Below are positions 17,751 through 26,581 of a stretch of DNA of 64,000 bases, piece by piece. The translations under genes and the position numbers were made by a program. Position 1 is the first letter of the stretch. Each line of letters opens with the position of its first letter. The DNA is from Actinomadura pelletieri DSM 43383 (GTDB taxonomy: Bacteria; Actinomycetota; Actinomycetes; Streptosporangiales; Streptosporangiaceae), in the NCBI RefSeq assembly GCF_003634705.1, contig NZ_RBWU01000007.1, positions 372,001 to 436,000 on the forward strand, read 5' to 3'. The notes under the pieces were generated by a model, which saw only the letters and a list, made by a program, of their open reading frames with translations, had not been told where the DNA came from and did not search any database.

Positions 17751-19126
17751 CGACCGGCCTCCACCATCACGTCGACGTCCTGACGGACGATGCGGGCGGC
17801 CAGGACGTGTTTACACGGGCCGCGTCCCCCTCGATGGTCGATCCACCACGGGCAGGTACAGGTGACACTTTCGCCGACGAACCGGACCCTACGTTCGCCG
17901 CCGCCGGTCAGCACGATCGCCGTGTCGTCGGCCGTGAACCGCACGGCACCGTCCTCGACGAGCGCGCGCGCCGACCGCAGCCGCGGGTTGAGGGCCGCCA
18001 CCCGGGAGGGGTCGTAGGGCAGTTCGCGGTGGAAGAACGCGGCCTCGGCGGCGTCGAAACCGACACGACCGGACGTCCCGAGCTGGGTCAGCGCCGCCTT
18101 CGTCCGCTCGAGGGTGAGCCCGGACCGCTCGGACAGCAGGTCGGGGTCGACGCGGGGCTCGAACGACAACAACGCGCCGACCAGGTCGGCGTCCCCTGCG
18201 GCCTCGTCGGTCGCGAGCGCGTCGAGCACGGCGCCCTCGCCGGAGAAGCCGCGCGAGTGCTGGGGCGACAGCGTCAGGACGTAACGCATCCCGGGCAGCT
18301 CCAACTCCCAGACGCTCGACGCCGGGCCGCTCGCGCCGGTGACCGGCGGGCCGTAGACGCGCAGCGCCCGCGCGAAGCGGAGCAGGGGCAGCAGCGTCCG
18401 GAGCCGGTCGGGCCCGGCCAGGCACACCGCGCCGGGCGCCGGACGCGGCGAGATCCGCAGTGTCCGAACCGCGGGCAGCGCCCAGAGCACGTCCCGCCCG
18501 CTCTTCGGCAGCGACCGGAGGAACCGGACGGCGTCCGGAGCCGCCAGCTCGGCGCGGGGATCGAACCCGGCGGTGATGACCTGGACCTCCGCGAAACCCC
18601 GGAGCCACCGCTCGGGCAGCGGCACCTTCTTCTCCACGACGGCGCCGTCCAGCGTCGTCACGGCCAGCCCCTCCGCGCCGACCGCCAGGTGCAGCGGGTC
18701 GGAGCCGCCGACGCGGGCCAGGGCCTCGCGCAGCGGGCCGTTGACGTCGACGTTCGTCGTGCCGCGCTCGTGTACGTCACCGTCCAGCGCGGGCTCCAGC
18801 ACGTCCAGCCGCGCGTACACGCCGCCGCACGCGGAGAACGACTCCATCCGCAGCCGGTCGCCGCCGCATGTCACGACCGGGTCGCGGGACGAGGTCGGAC
18901 GCGGCTGGTGGTACCGGGTCTGCGCGACGTCGGCCAGGGCCAGCAGCGCCGCCGCGGCCGGTGCCGCCCGCGTCAGGACGCCGCTGAAGAACCACGGATG
19001 CGCCTGCGGCCCGGAACTCGTCGTCCCGCCGGATGTCGACAGGCCGAGAAGCCCGCCGTCCAGCCCGGACGGACGCGCGTACGTATACGACTGTGCGGCC
19101 CCCGTGGCCGCGGTGCTGGTCGCCAT
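17747..19126 (-). CDS. SWIM zinc-finger protein
   Basis: This roughly 459-residue protein carries one SWIM finger near its C-terminus, CTCPWWIDHRGGRGPCKH, with the C-x-C-x(n)-C-x-H metal ligands. The rest has no known domain that I recognise. SWIM fingers bind nucleic acid or protein. I took the ATG at 19126 (MATSTAAT); a TTG ten codons upstream is possible, and neither has a strong ribosome binding site. It is the first gene of a two-gene operon with the DUF6493-like gene. Divergent from the small membrane protein gene at 19249. Confidence 0.8.
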   Translation of the reverse strand: MATSTAATGAAQSYTYARPSGLDGGLLGLSTSGGTTSSGPQAHPWFFSGVLTRAAPAAAALLALADVAQTRYHQPRPTSSRDPVVTCGGDRLRMESFSACGGVYARLDVLEPALDGDVHERGTTNVDVNGPLREALARVGGSDPLHLAVGAEGLAVTTLDGAVVEKKVPLPERWLRGFAEVQVITAGFDPRAELAAPDAVRFLRSLPKSGRDVLWALPAVRTLRISPRPAPGAVCLAGPDRLRTLLPLLRFARALRVYGPPVTGASGPASSVWELELPGMRYVLTLSPQHSRGFSGEGAVLDALATDEAAGDADLVGALLSFEPRVDPDLLSERSGLTLERTKAALTQLGTSGRVGFDAAEAAFFHRELPYDPSRVAALNPRLRSARALVEDGAVRFTADDTAIVLTGGGERRVRFVGESVTCTCPWWIDHRGGRGPCKHVLAARIVRQDVDVMVEAGR

Positions 19127-19248
19127 GCCGAGCAACGTAGGGTTCCGTGCCGACAATTTCCGGGTTTCCGGCGATGAGCCCGATTTGATCTGGGCGGACG
19201 GGCGGGGTCCTGGTCGAGGTGCGGATGACCGGGGGTAGGCTCGGTGCC

Positions 19249-19605
19249 GTGCGACGGTTCCTCACCCCTGGCTGGATCGGGCTGCACGTGCTCGCGCTCG
19301 TGCTGTGCGGCGCGTTCCTCGGCTTCGGCTGGTGGCAGTTCGACCGCGCCCAGAGCGGCAACGACCGCAGCTGGGCGTACACCTTCGAATGGCCGATCTT
19401 CGCGATCTTCGTGATCGTGATGTGGGTCAAGATGATCCGCGACGAGCGGGCGGGCACCAGCCCGGCGCCGAAGGTGATCGAGGAGCCCGCGGAGGCCGAG
19501 GTCAAGCAGGAGATCATCCGTCGCCAGGAGGAAGAGGACCCGGCGCTCGCGGCCTACAACCGCTATCTCGCCCGGCTCAACTCCGAGAGCGGCGGACGAG
19601 GCTGA
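19249..19605 (+). CDS. Conserved actinobacterial small membrane protein
   Basis: This protein of about 118 residues has two hydrophobic segments (residues about 8-26 and 43-59) and a charged C-terminal part rich in Glu and Arg. The start RRFLTPGWIGLHVLALVL and the WWQFDRA motif resemble the short SURF1-like membrane proteins widespread in actinomycetes. The GTG at 19249 is preferred, with GGGGGTAGG upstream and the family's usual MRRF start; a start at 19225 is possible. It precedes the DUF3817 gene by 64 bp and is likely co-transcribed. Role unknown. Confidence 0.75.
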   Translation: MRRFLTPGWIGLHVLALVLCGAFLGFGWWQFDRAQSGNDRSWAYTFEWPIFAIFVIVMWVKMIRDERAGTSPAPKVIEEPAEAEVKQEIIRRQEEEDPALAAYNRYLARLNSESGGRG

Positions 19606-19669
19606 CGGGGCGGGCCGCGGCCCGCCGACCGCACACGCCGTGCGGACCGTCGAGGGAAAGGTGTGTTCT

Positions 19670-19993
19670 GTGGCAGGCGCGTTGGTCAGGTACCGGGTCC
19701 TGGCGCTGGTGGTCGGCACGCTGCTGGTGCTGCTCATGATCGGGATGGTCCTGAAGTACTCGCCGATCGACGAACCCGCCCTGGCGGGCCTGGTGGCGCC
19801 CGTCCACGGCTTCCTCTACATGGTCTACCTGCTGGCCGCCTACGACCTGTGGCGGCGCACCGGCTGGCCGCTGAGCCGGATGGTGATGATCGTGCTCGGC
19901 GGCATCGTCCCGCTGATGACCTTCTTCGTCGAGCGGGGAGTCGTGCGCGACGCGCGGGCCCTGCGCAAGGCCGAGGCCGTGGCCAACGCCTGA
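19670..19993 (+). CDS. DUF3817 integral membrane protein
   Basis: This protein of about 107 residues has three membrane segments: LALVVGTLLVLLMIGMVLKY, the VHGFLYMVYLLAAYDL segment and MVMIVLGGIVPLMTFFVER. The VHG-x(3)-M-x-Y pattern with YDL is characteristic of DUF3817 proteins. The GTG at 19670 follows GAGGGAAAGG; an in-frame start at 19640 would add ten polar residues. The function of the family is unknown. It probably shares a transcript with the preceding membrane protein gene. Confidence 0.85.
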   Translation: MAGALVRYRVLALVVGTLLVLLMIGMVLKYSPIDEPALAGLVAPVHGFLYMVYLLAAYDLWRRTGWPLSRMVMIVLGGIVPLMTFFVERGVVRDARALRKAEAVANA

Positions 19994-20035
19994 CCCGCGC
20001 CTCCCCGGACTGGCGGAGCCGTCGACCCGTCCAGT

Positions 20036-20058
20036 AACGTTTGACTGAGTCAAACGTT
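20036..20058. promoter_or_regulatory. Perfect 23-bp palindrome, probable MarR operator
   Basis: Arms AACGTTTGACT and AGTCAAACGTT flank a single central G. The site ends one base before the GGAGG ribosome binding site of the MarR-GNAT gene, which puts it in position to block transcription. It is likely the autoregulatory operator. Confidence 0.85.
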
Positions 20059-20069
20059 GGAGGTCGGCG

Positions 20070-20996
20070 ATGGTGGTGACCGAGGACGACGTCGAGACGG
20101 TCCGGGCGTTCAACCGGTTCTACACCGGGGTCATCGGGGTGCTCGGCGAGGGGCTCGTCCGGACCCCGTACTCCCTCACCGAGGCGCGAGTGATCTTCGA
20201 GCTGGCGCAGCGGCCGGACACGGAGGTCCTCGCCCTGCGCCGCGCCCTGGACCTGGACGCCGGCTACCTCAGCCGGATGCTCACCCGGTTCGAGGCCGAC
20301 GGGCTGATCACCCGCGAGCGCTCGGCCGAGGACGCCCGACGCCAGATCGTCCGGCTCACCTCCCGGGGACGCGAGGTCTTCGCGACGCTCGACGAACGGT
20401 CCGTGAACGAGATCCGCGACCTGCTGGACGGGTTGCCGCCCGGGGATCGGCCCGGCCTGCTCGCCGCGATGCGGACCATCCACGGCGTCCTCGGCGACCG
20501 CCCGGACCGGGACGGCGGCGTCGTCCTGCGCCCGCCGCGCCCCGGCGACCTCGGCTGGATCGTGGAACGCAACGGCGCCCTCTACGACGTGGAATGCGGC
20601 TGGGACCGCACCTACGAGGCCCTCGTCGCCGAGATCGTCGCCGACTACGCGCGCAACCACGACCCGCGACGGGAGAACGCCTGGATCGCCGAGGCCGGCG
20701 GCGTCCGGGTGGGCGGCGTCTTCTGCGTCCGCCGCGACGACGACGTCGCCCAGCTGCGGCTCCTGCACGTCGAGCCGGACACCCGCGGCCTCGGCGTCGG
20801 ATCAGCCCTGGTCGAGGAATGCGTCCGCTTCGCGACCGAGGTCGGATACACCGAGATGATGCTGTGGACGACCGCGTTGCAGCGTTCCGCGCACCACATC
20901 TACGCACGCGCGGGTTTCGTCCTGGAAGTGGAGGAACCGCCGGTGGAGCGCTTCGGCAGCGTCGTGCACGGGCAGGTCTGGCGCAAGAGACTCTGA
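20070..20996 (+). CDS. MarR regulator fused to GNAT acetyltransferase
   Basis: Residues 1-145 form a MarR winged helix; the recognition region is LDAGYLSRMLTRFEADGLITRE, with the wing at SAEDARRQIVRLT. Residues about 150-305 form a GNAT domain with the acetyl-CoA site LLHVEPDTRGLGVGSALVEE (V-x-x-x-x-R-G-x-G) and the C-terminal HHIYARAGFVLE. Such fusions are known in bacteria and may couple acetylation of a small molecule or protein to gene control. The ATG at 20070 has GGAGG 6 bases upstream and a 23-bp palindrome directly before that. Confidence 0.93.
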   Translation: MVVTEDDVETVRAFNRFYTGVIGVLGEGLVRTPYSLTEARVIFELAQRPDTEVLALRRALDLDAGYLSRMLTRFEADGLITRERSAEDARRQIVRLTSRGREVFATLDERSVNEIRDLLDGLPPGDRPGLLAAMRTIHGVLGDRPDRDGGVVLRPPRPGDLGWIVERNGALYDVECGWDRTYEALVAEIVADYARNHDPRRENAWIAEAGGVRVGGVFCVRRDDDVAQLRLLHVEPDTRGLGVGSALVEECVRFATEVGYTEMMLWTTALQRSAHHIYARAGFVLEVEEPPVERFGSVVHGQVWRKRL

Positions 20997-21860
20997 AGCG
21001 GGCCCGTGGTGGCGTCGCGCCTCCACGGGCCCGGATCCGCAGCGATCCCTTGGCTGCTCTGGCGGCCGGGACGGGGGTCGGACGGAGTTCCGGCCGCCGC
21101 TGTTCTCACCGGCGAGACGCCGGTTCGTCTCGGACCTGACCTCCACCCCCTTCCTGCTCGGGGCCGGGCGGAAGGCCCGCCCGGCGGACGAGAGCGGACG
21201 CCACGGCGGCGCCCGAACGCTTGGGGCCGGGCCGGCGGCACGCCTGGACGGTGCCGCGGGCCCGGCCGGTGGGGGACTCCGATGCCGCGGGGGCGTGCGG
21301 CACCGGGTTCCGGTCATGGTCGGCGGGTGGTGCTGCCGGTCCGGTACGGCCGAGAGCCCGAGGTGTGCCGCCGCGCGTCCCCGCCGCCGCACCCGTTGGG
21401 GGACGGTGCCTGTCGCGGTGGGACGAGCCGTGGACGCCCTCGGCCGTACGGACCGGGCCGCGCGGGGTGGAACACGGGAGGAGGATCACGCGCCCTCGAC
21501 GTCGCATCGGCCCTCCCACGTCCTCGACCTGGGGCTTTGCCACCCCAAGGATCTTTCCTTCACTCATTGTCACAATCTCGTTGCGGTTAGTACCCGCACG
21601 TCATGCGCGCGTAAACCGCACCCGTCGCAAAGAATCCTGATCAAGATCGCAACTTTGCCCCCGCATTGCCCACGCCGCCGAACCGGCAAAGGAGACCGCC
21701 GGCCGAAAGAAGGGATCAGTCGGCGAGGACCTGCCCGATCACATGACGGGCGTTGGCGGAGATGCATGGACGGCCGGAGTCGCCTCGACGGTCGTCGAGG
21801 GATGGGGGCATGATCGCTGAGAGCGAACGTTGCTGCGGAAACAAACTCGTGCTCCGTTTT
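20997..21860. other. Gene-poor region upstream of lon
   Basis: I see no credible gene in these 864 bp. Open frames are Gly/Pro/Arg-rich and match no family. GC drops around 21530-21660 and again after 21830, which suggests promoter DNA. A small hairpin (TGGGG...CCCCA near 21530) is present. No tRNA fold or known riboswitch was recognised. Confidence 0.6.
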
Positions 21861-21881
21861 CTTGAGTGTGTATGACTCAAC
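21861..21881 (+). promoter_or_regulatory. HAIR operator for HspR upstream of lon
   Basis: CTTGAGT, seven bases, then ACTCAAC matches the HspR-associated inverted repeat CTTGAGT-N7-ACTCAAG with one mismatch at the last base. It lies 37 bp upstream of the lon start. In Streptomyces HspR represses lon, clpB and dnaK through this element, so Lon here is probably induced by heat shock. Confidence 0.92.
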
Positions 21882-21918
21882 TTGGTGTTGGGTCGTCGAA
21901 CTGAACTTGGAGCTGAGC

Positions 21919-24315
21919 ATGAGCGAGACCCTGACGTTGCCGGTGCTGCCCCTGGACGACGGGGCCGTTCTGCCGGGCATGGTGGTGCCGCTGGACTTGT
22001 CCGAGAGCGGGGAGATCCGGGCCGCCATCGAGGCGGCGCGGGCGGCGGCGCAGGCCAAGGGGCCGGGTATCCGGTCGGTGGGCAAGCCGCGGGTGTTGCT
22101 GGTGCCGCGGTTGAACGGGCAGTACGCCGCCGTCGGCACGCTCGGTGTGATCGAGCAGGAGGGACGGCTGCCCGGTGGCGAGCCGGGCGCGGTCGTGCGC
22201 GGTGTGCGGCGGGTGCGGATCGGGACCGGGACGACCGGGCCGGGCGCGGCGCTGTGGGTCGAGGGGACCGAGATCGAGTCGCCGCCGCCCTCCGGACGCG
22301 CGCAGGAGCTGGCGAAGGAGTACAAGAGCCTGGTCAGCGCGATTCTGCAGAAGCGCGGCGCATGGCAGGTCGTGGACGTGGTCCAGCAGATCGACGACCC
22401 GTCCACGCTGGCGGACAACGCCGGATACGCGCCGTACCTGTCGCCCGAGCAGAAGGTCGAGGTGCTGGAGACCCCGGACGTGGTGGAGCGGCTCACCCTG
22501 GTGATCGGGTGGGCGCGTGACCATCTCGCCGAACTGGACGTGGCGGAGACGATCCGCAAGGACGTCCAGGAGGGCATGGAGAAGACCCAGCGGGAGTTCC
22601 TGCTGCGGCAGCAGCAGGAGGCGATCCGCAAGGAACTGGCGGAGCTGAACGGCGACCCCGCCGACGAGGAGGACGACTACCGGGCCCGGATCGAGGCGGC
22701 GGACCTGCCCGAGAAGGTGCGCGAGGCGGCGCTCAAGGAGGTCGACAAGCTGGAGCGGTCGTCCGACGCGTCCCCCGAGGGCGGGTGGATCCGCACCTGG
22801 CTCGACACCGTTCTCGACATCCCGTGGAACACGCGGACCGAGGACGCCTACGACATCGCCGGCGCCCGGGAGATCCTCGACGCCGACCACGCCGGGCTCG
22901 ACGACGTGAAGGAACGCATCGTCGAGTACCTGGCCGTGCGGAAGCGGCGTGAGGAACGGGGTCTCGGCGTCGTCGGCGGACGCAGGAGCGGTGCGGTGCT
23001 CGCGCTGACCGGACCTCCCGGCGTCGGCAAGACCTCGCTGGGCGAGTCGGTCGCGCGGGCCATGGGACGCGAGTTCGTGCGGGTCGCCCTCGGCGGTGTC
23101 AGGGACGAGGCCGAGATCCGCGGTCACCGGCGCACATACGTGGGCGCGCTGCCGGGACGGATCGTCCGCGCCATCCGGGAGGCCGGGTCGATGAACCCGG
23201 TCGTGCTGCTGGACGAGGTCGACAAGGTCGGCGCCGACTACCGGGGCGACCCGACGGCGGCGCTGCTGGAGGTCCTCGACCCCGAGCAGAACCACACCTT
23301 CCGCGACCACTACCTGGAGGTCGAGCTCGACCTGAGCGACGTGCTGTTCCTCGCCACGGCGAACGTGGTGGAGGCGATCCCCGGGCCGCTGCTCGACCGG
23401 ATGGAGCTCGTCCAGCTGGACGGCTACACCGAGGACGAGAAGGTCACGATCGCCCGGGACCATCTGCTGCCGCGCCAGCTCGACAAGGCCGGGCTGGAGG
23501 CGTCGGAGGTCGGCTTCGGCGAGGACGCGCTGCGGCTGCTGGCGGCCGAGTACACCCGGGAGGCGGGCGTCCGGTCCCTCGACCGGTCGATCGCGCGGGT
23601 CCTGCGGAAGGTCGCGGCCAACGTGGCGCTCGGCAAGGCGACCCTGCCGGTGTCGATCGGCGCGGACGACCTGCGGAACTACCTCGGGCGGCCGCGGTAC
23701 ACGCCGGAGGTGGAGCTGAGCCGGAACGAGCGGCGGACGAGCGTCCCGGGCGTCGCGACGGGCCTCGCGGTCACCGGCGCGGGCGGCGACGTCCTGTACG
23801 TCGAGGCGTCGCTGGCCGACCGGGAGACCGGTGACACCGGGGTGACGCTCACCGGGCAGCTCGGCGACGTGATGAAGGAGTCGGCGCGGATCGCGCTCAG
23901 CTACCTGCGCTCGCGCGGGGCGGAACTGGAGTTGCCGGTCGGCGACCTGAAGGACCGCGGCGTCCACGTGCACGTGCCGGCGGGCGCGATCCCGAAGGAC
24001 GGCCCGAGCGCGGGCATCACGATGACGACGGCGCTGGCGTCGCTGCTGTCGGGGCGGCCGGTCCGCCCGGACGTCGCGATGACCGGTGAGGTGTCGCTGA
24101 CCGGACGGGTCCTGCCGATCGGCGGGCTGAAGCAGAAGCTGCTGGCCGCGTCCCGGCTCGGCATCACCACCGCGATCGTGCCGAAGCGCAACGAGCCGGA
24201 CCTCGAGGACGTCCCCAAGGAGGTCCTGGAGAACCTGACGGTGTTCGCCGTCAGCGACGTCCGCGAGGTGCTCGAACTGGCACTGGAGCCCGCCACCACG
24301 CCGGTGGCGGTCTGA
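21919..24315 (+). CDS. lon: ATP-dependent Lon protease
   Basis: This 798-residue protein has the LonA layout: substrate-binding N-terminal domain (1-200), coiled helical linker, AAA+ module with GPPGVGKTS at about 365 and LLDEVDK Walker B, and a C-terminal serine protease domain. The catalytic dyad is Ser697 in DGPSAGIT and Lys740 in GGLKQKLL. It degrades misfolded and specific regulatory proteins in the cytoplasm. The ATG at 21919 is chosen because GGAG lies 8 bases upstream; earlier in-frame starts would run through the HAIR operator. Confidence 0.98.
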   Translation: MSETLTLPVLPLDDGAVLPGMVVPLDLSESGEIRAAIEAARAAAQAKGPGIRSVGKPRVLLVPRLNGQYAAVGTLGVIEQEGRLPGGEPGAVVRGVRRVRIGTGTTGPGAALWVEGTEIESPPPSGRAQELAKEYKSLVSAILQKRGAWQVVDVVQQIDDPSTLADNAGYAPYLSPEQKVEVLETPDVVERLTLVIGWARDHLAELDVAETIRKDVQEGMEKTQREFLLRQQQEAIRKELAELNGDPADEEDDYRARIEAADLPEKVREAALKEVDKLERSSDASPEGGWIRTWLDTVLDIPWNTRTEDAYDIAGAREILDADHAGLDDVKERIVEYLAVRKRREERGLGVVGGRRSGAVLALTGPPGVGKTSLGESVARAMGREFVRVALGGVRDEAEIRGHRRTYVGALPGRIVRAIREAGSMNPVVLLDEVDKVGADYRGDPTAALLEVLDPEQNHTFRDHYLEVELDLSDVLFLATANVVEAIPGPLLDRMELVQLDGYTEDEKVTIARDHLLPRQLDKAGLEASEVGFGEDALRLLAAEYTREAGVRSLDRSIARVLRKVAANVALGKATLPVSIGADDLRNYLGRPRYTPEVELSRNERRTSVPGVATGLAVTGAGGDVLYVEASLADRETGDTGVTLTGQLGDVMKESARIALSYLRSRGAELELPVGDLKDRGVHVHVPAGAIPKDGPSAGITMTTALASLLSGRPVRPDVAMTGEVSLTGRVLPIGGLKQKLLAASRLGITTAIVPKRNEPDLEDVPKEVLENLTVFAVSDVREVLELALEPATTPVAV

Positions 24316-24325
24316 GGAACGCCCG

Positions 24326-24356
24326 AGCGCCCGCGCCGTGACCCGGCGCGGGCGCT
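24326..24356 (+). terminator. Strong hairpin terminator after lon
   Basis: A 13-bp perfect stem, AGCGCCCGCGCCG with CGGCGCGGGCGCT around TGACC, begins 11 bp after the lon stop. It lacks a long T tract but is strong enough for an actinobacterial terminator. Confidence 0.8.
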
Positions 24357-24432
24357 TGCGCGCGTCCGGCGAGGGTAAGGAGATTCGGACGCCTTCATTG
24401 CCGATAAGCGCGCCCGCCGGTCGTTGACGGGG

Positions 24433-24446
24433 CTGGAACGCTCCAG
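24433..24446. promoter_or_regulatory. LacI-type operator candidate
   Basis: CTGGAACGCTCCAG is a near-perfect palindrome with the central CG typical of LacI/GalR operators. It sits 41 bp before the oxidoreductase start, in promoter position. A second, perfect copy of the core lies at 24792. Confidence 0.65.
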
Positions 24447-24486
24447 CACACTCGTGCTCACCTGACCGCCCACCGGGAGGGGATCG

Positions 24487-25497
24487 ATGAGGATCGGACT
24501 GGCCGGCGCGGGGCGCATCGGGGCGCGCCACGCCGTGGCCCTGCGCGAGTTGCCCGAGGTGGAGACCCTGTTCGTCGCCGACGCGGACCCGTGCCGCGCC
24601 CGCGACCTCGCGGCCCGCCTGTCCCCGGCGGCCCGGGTGAGGGTGTTGGACGAGGTCGAGGAGCTGTTCTCCGCGGGGCTGGACGGGCTGGTCGTCGCGG
24701 CGGCCACCGACGCGCACGCACGGCTGGTGGAACAGGCGGTGTCCGCGGACATACCGGTCTTCTGTGAGAAACCGCTCGCCTCGGACCTTGATGGAACGTT
24801 CCAAATCATGGCGGCCGCCGCGGCCGCCGAGGTGCCCGTCCAGGTCGGTTTCCAGCGGCGTTTCGACGCCGGGAACGCGGCGGCCCGGGAGGCCCTGATG
24901 TCGGGACGGCTCGGCTGGCTGCACACCGTCCGCTCGTGCAGCTTCGACCCCGCGCCGCCGCCCGCCGAGTACGTCCCGTGCTCCGGCGGGCTGTTCCGCG
25001 ACTGCGTGATCCACGACCTCGACCTCATCCGCTTCGTGACCGGACGCGAGGCCGTCCGCGTCACCGCCGCCGGGGCCAACCGGGGCGACGAGTTCTTCCG
25101 CGAGTGCGGCGACATCGACACCGGGTCGGCCCTGCTCGTCCTGGACGACGGGACGCTCGCGGTCGTGTCCGCCACCCGCTACAACGCCGCCGGGTACGAC
25201 GCGCGCCTGGAGCTGTTCGGGTCCAAGGACAGCATCGTCACCGGCCTGGACGACCGGACGCCCGCGACGCCCCTCCCCGAACGGGGCTCCGAACCGAGGA
25301 ACGCCTACTGCGGATTCATGGACCGCTTCGCCGACGCCTACGACGCCGAACTCCGCGCCTTCGTGGACATGGTCGCCGGACGGCGCGGCAACCCGTGCCC
25401 GCCCGAGGAGGCGCTGGAGGCGTTCTACCTCGCCGAGGCGTGCGAGCTGTCGCTGCGGGAGGGCCGCGCCGTCGGGACGGACGAGGTGCGCCGGTGA
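24487..25497 (+). CDS. Gfo/Idh/MocA-family oxidoreductase (inositol dehydrogenase-like)
   Basis: This 336-residue protein has the N-terminal Rossmann motif GLAGAGRIGARHA, the conserved EKPLA lysine motif near residue 95 and HDLDLIRF near residue 177 that supplies active-site residues. These are typical of NAD(P)-dependent inositol or sugar dehydrogenases. It lies 94 bp upstream of a complete sugar ABC importer, so it probably oxidises the imported polyol or sugar in the cytoplasm. LacI-like palindromes before and inside the gene suggest induction by the substrate. Start ATG with GGGAGGGGATCG upstream. Confidence 0.88.
   Translation: MRIGLAGAGRIGARHAVALRELPEVETLFVADADPCRARDLAARLSPAARVRVLDEVEELFSAGLDGLVVAAATDAHARLVEQAVSADIPVFCEKPLASDLDGTFQIMAAAAAAEVPVQVGFQRRFDAGNAAAREALMSGRLGWLHTVRSCSFDPAPPPAEYVPCSGGLFRDCVIHDLDLIRFVTGREAVRVTAAGANRGDEFFRECGDIDTGSALLVLDDGTLAVVSATRYNAAGYDARLELFGSKDSIVTGLDDRTPATPLPERGSEPRNAYCGFMDRFADAYDAELRAFVDMVAGRRGNPCPPEEALEAFYLAEACELSLREGRAVGTDEVRR
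24792..24803. promoter_or_regulatory. Intragenic LacI-type operator candidate
   Basis: TGGAACGTTCCA is a perfect 12-bp palindrome with central CG, inside the oxidoreductase gene and 347 bp after its start. Together with the site at 24433 it could allow looping by a tetrameric repressor. Confidence 0.5.
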
Positions 25498-25591
25498 ATG
25501 CTCCCTCACCCCGCGGGTATCGTCCGCCGCGCGCGATCTGTGATCGACTCCACTGACCGACCGATCGGGGGGGAACGGAGAGAGCGACCCC

Positions 25592-26581
25592 ATGAGAGGC
25601 GTGTGCGCGCGTGGAACGTCCAGGGGCCTGGCGGTCCTGACGACCGTGGGACTGCTGGCGCTGGGCGCCTGCAGCAGCGAGGGCGGAAAGAAGGCCGAGG
25701 AGAGGGCGGAGGGCGCCGGTTCGCGGTTGAAGATCGCGATGGTGACGCATTCGGCCCCCGGCGACACCTTCTGGGACATCGTGCAGAAAGGGGCCAGGGC
25801 CGCCGCCGCCAAGGACGACGTCGAGTTCCTCTACGCGGCCGACCCGGACGGCGGAAAGCAGGCCGAACTCGTCCAGACCCAGATCGACAAGAGGGTCGAC
25901 GGGATCATCGTCACCCTCGCCAAGCCGGACGCGATGCGGGACGTCCTGGCCCGCGCGACAGCCGCGAAGATCCCCGTCGTCTCGATCAACTCCGGTCAGC
26001 GGGAGTCGGCGACGCTCGGCGCGGTCGCCCACTTCGGCCAGGACGAGTCGATCGCCGGTGAGGCCGCCGGAGCCGAGATGACGAGGATCGGCGCGAAGAA
26101 CGCGCTGTGCGTCGTCCATGAACAGGGCAACGTCGGCCTGGAGGCCCGCTGCGCCGGGGCGAAGAAGACGTTCCGCGGGACGATGCAGAACCTGTTCGTC
26201 CAGGGCTCGAACATGCCGGGCGTCAAGTCGTCCATCACGGCCAAGCTCCAGGCCGAGGACGGCGTCGACGGGATCCTGACGCTCGGCGCGCCGTTCGCCG
26301 CCACCGCCGTCGACGCGGTCAAGGAGACCGGTGGCGACGCGAAGATCGGCACATTCGACCTCAACCGGGACCTCATCGCCTCGATCAAGTCGGGCGCCGT
26401 CGCGTTCGCCGTCGACCAGCAGCCCTACCTGCAGGGATACGAAGCCGTCGACCAGCTATGGCTGCTGCGGGCCAACGGCAACGTCCTCGGCGGCGGACGT
26501 CCCGTGCTGACCGGCCCGGCGATCGTCACCAAGGAGAACGCGGGACGGCTGGAGGCGTTCGCGAACCGGGGGACGCGATGA
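25592..26581 (+). CDS. Sugar ABC transporter substrate-binding lipoprotein
   Basis: This 329-residue protein has a signal peptide with the lipobox LGAC near residue 27 and a periplasmic binding protein fold of the ribose/inositol type (KIAMVTHSAPGDTFWD, then VDGIIVTLAKPDAM and VVSINSG). It would sit on the outer membrane face and deliver a sugar or polyol to the permease. The stop overlaps the permease start by 4 bp. The neighbouring oxidoreductase hints at inositol or a similar polyol as substrate, which is inference. Confidence 0.9.
   Translation: MRGVCARGTSRGLAVLTTVGLLALGACSSEGGKKAEERAEGAGSRLKIAMVTHSAPGDTFWDIVQKGARAAAAKDDVEFLYAADPDGGKQAELVQTQIDKRVDGIIVTLAKPDAMRDVLARATAAKIPVVSINSGQRESATLGAVAHFGQDESIAGEAAGAEMTRIGAKNALCVVHEQGNVGLEARCAGAKKTFRGTMQNLFVQGSNMPGVKSSITAKLQAEDGVDGILTLGAPFAATAVDAVKETGGDAKIGTFDLNRDLIASIKSGAVAFAVDQQPYLQGYEAVDQLWLLRANGNVLGGGRPVLTGPAIVTKENAGRLEAFANRGTR

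Noticed and set aside
21006..21590. Possible 194-residue gene upstream of lon
   Set aside because: Composition is Gly/Pro/Arg-rich, there is no ribosome binding site, and no recognisable motif.
21877..25812. A 1311-codon open frame antisense to lon and the oxidoreductase gene
   Set aside because: It runs across two unrelated genes and their spacer, a hallmark of GC-driven shadow frames.
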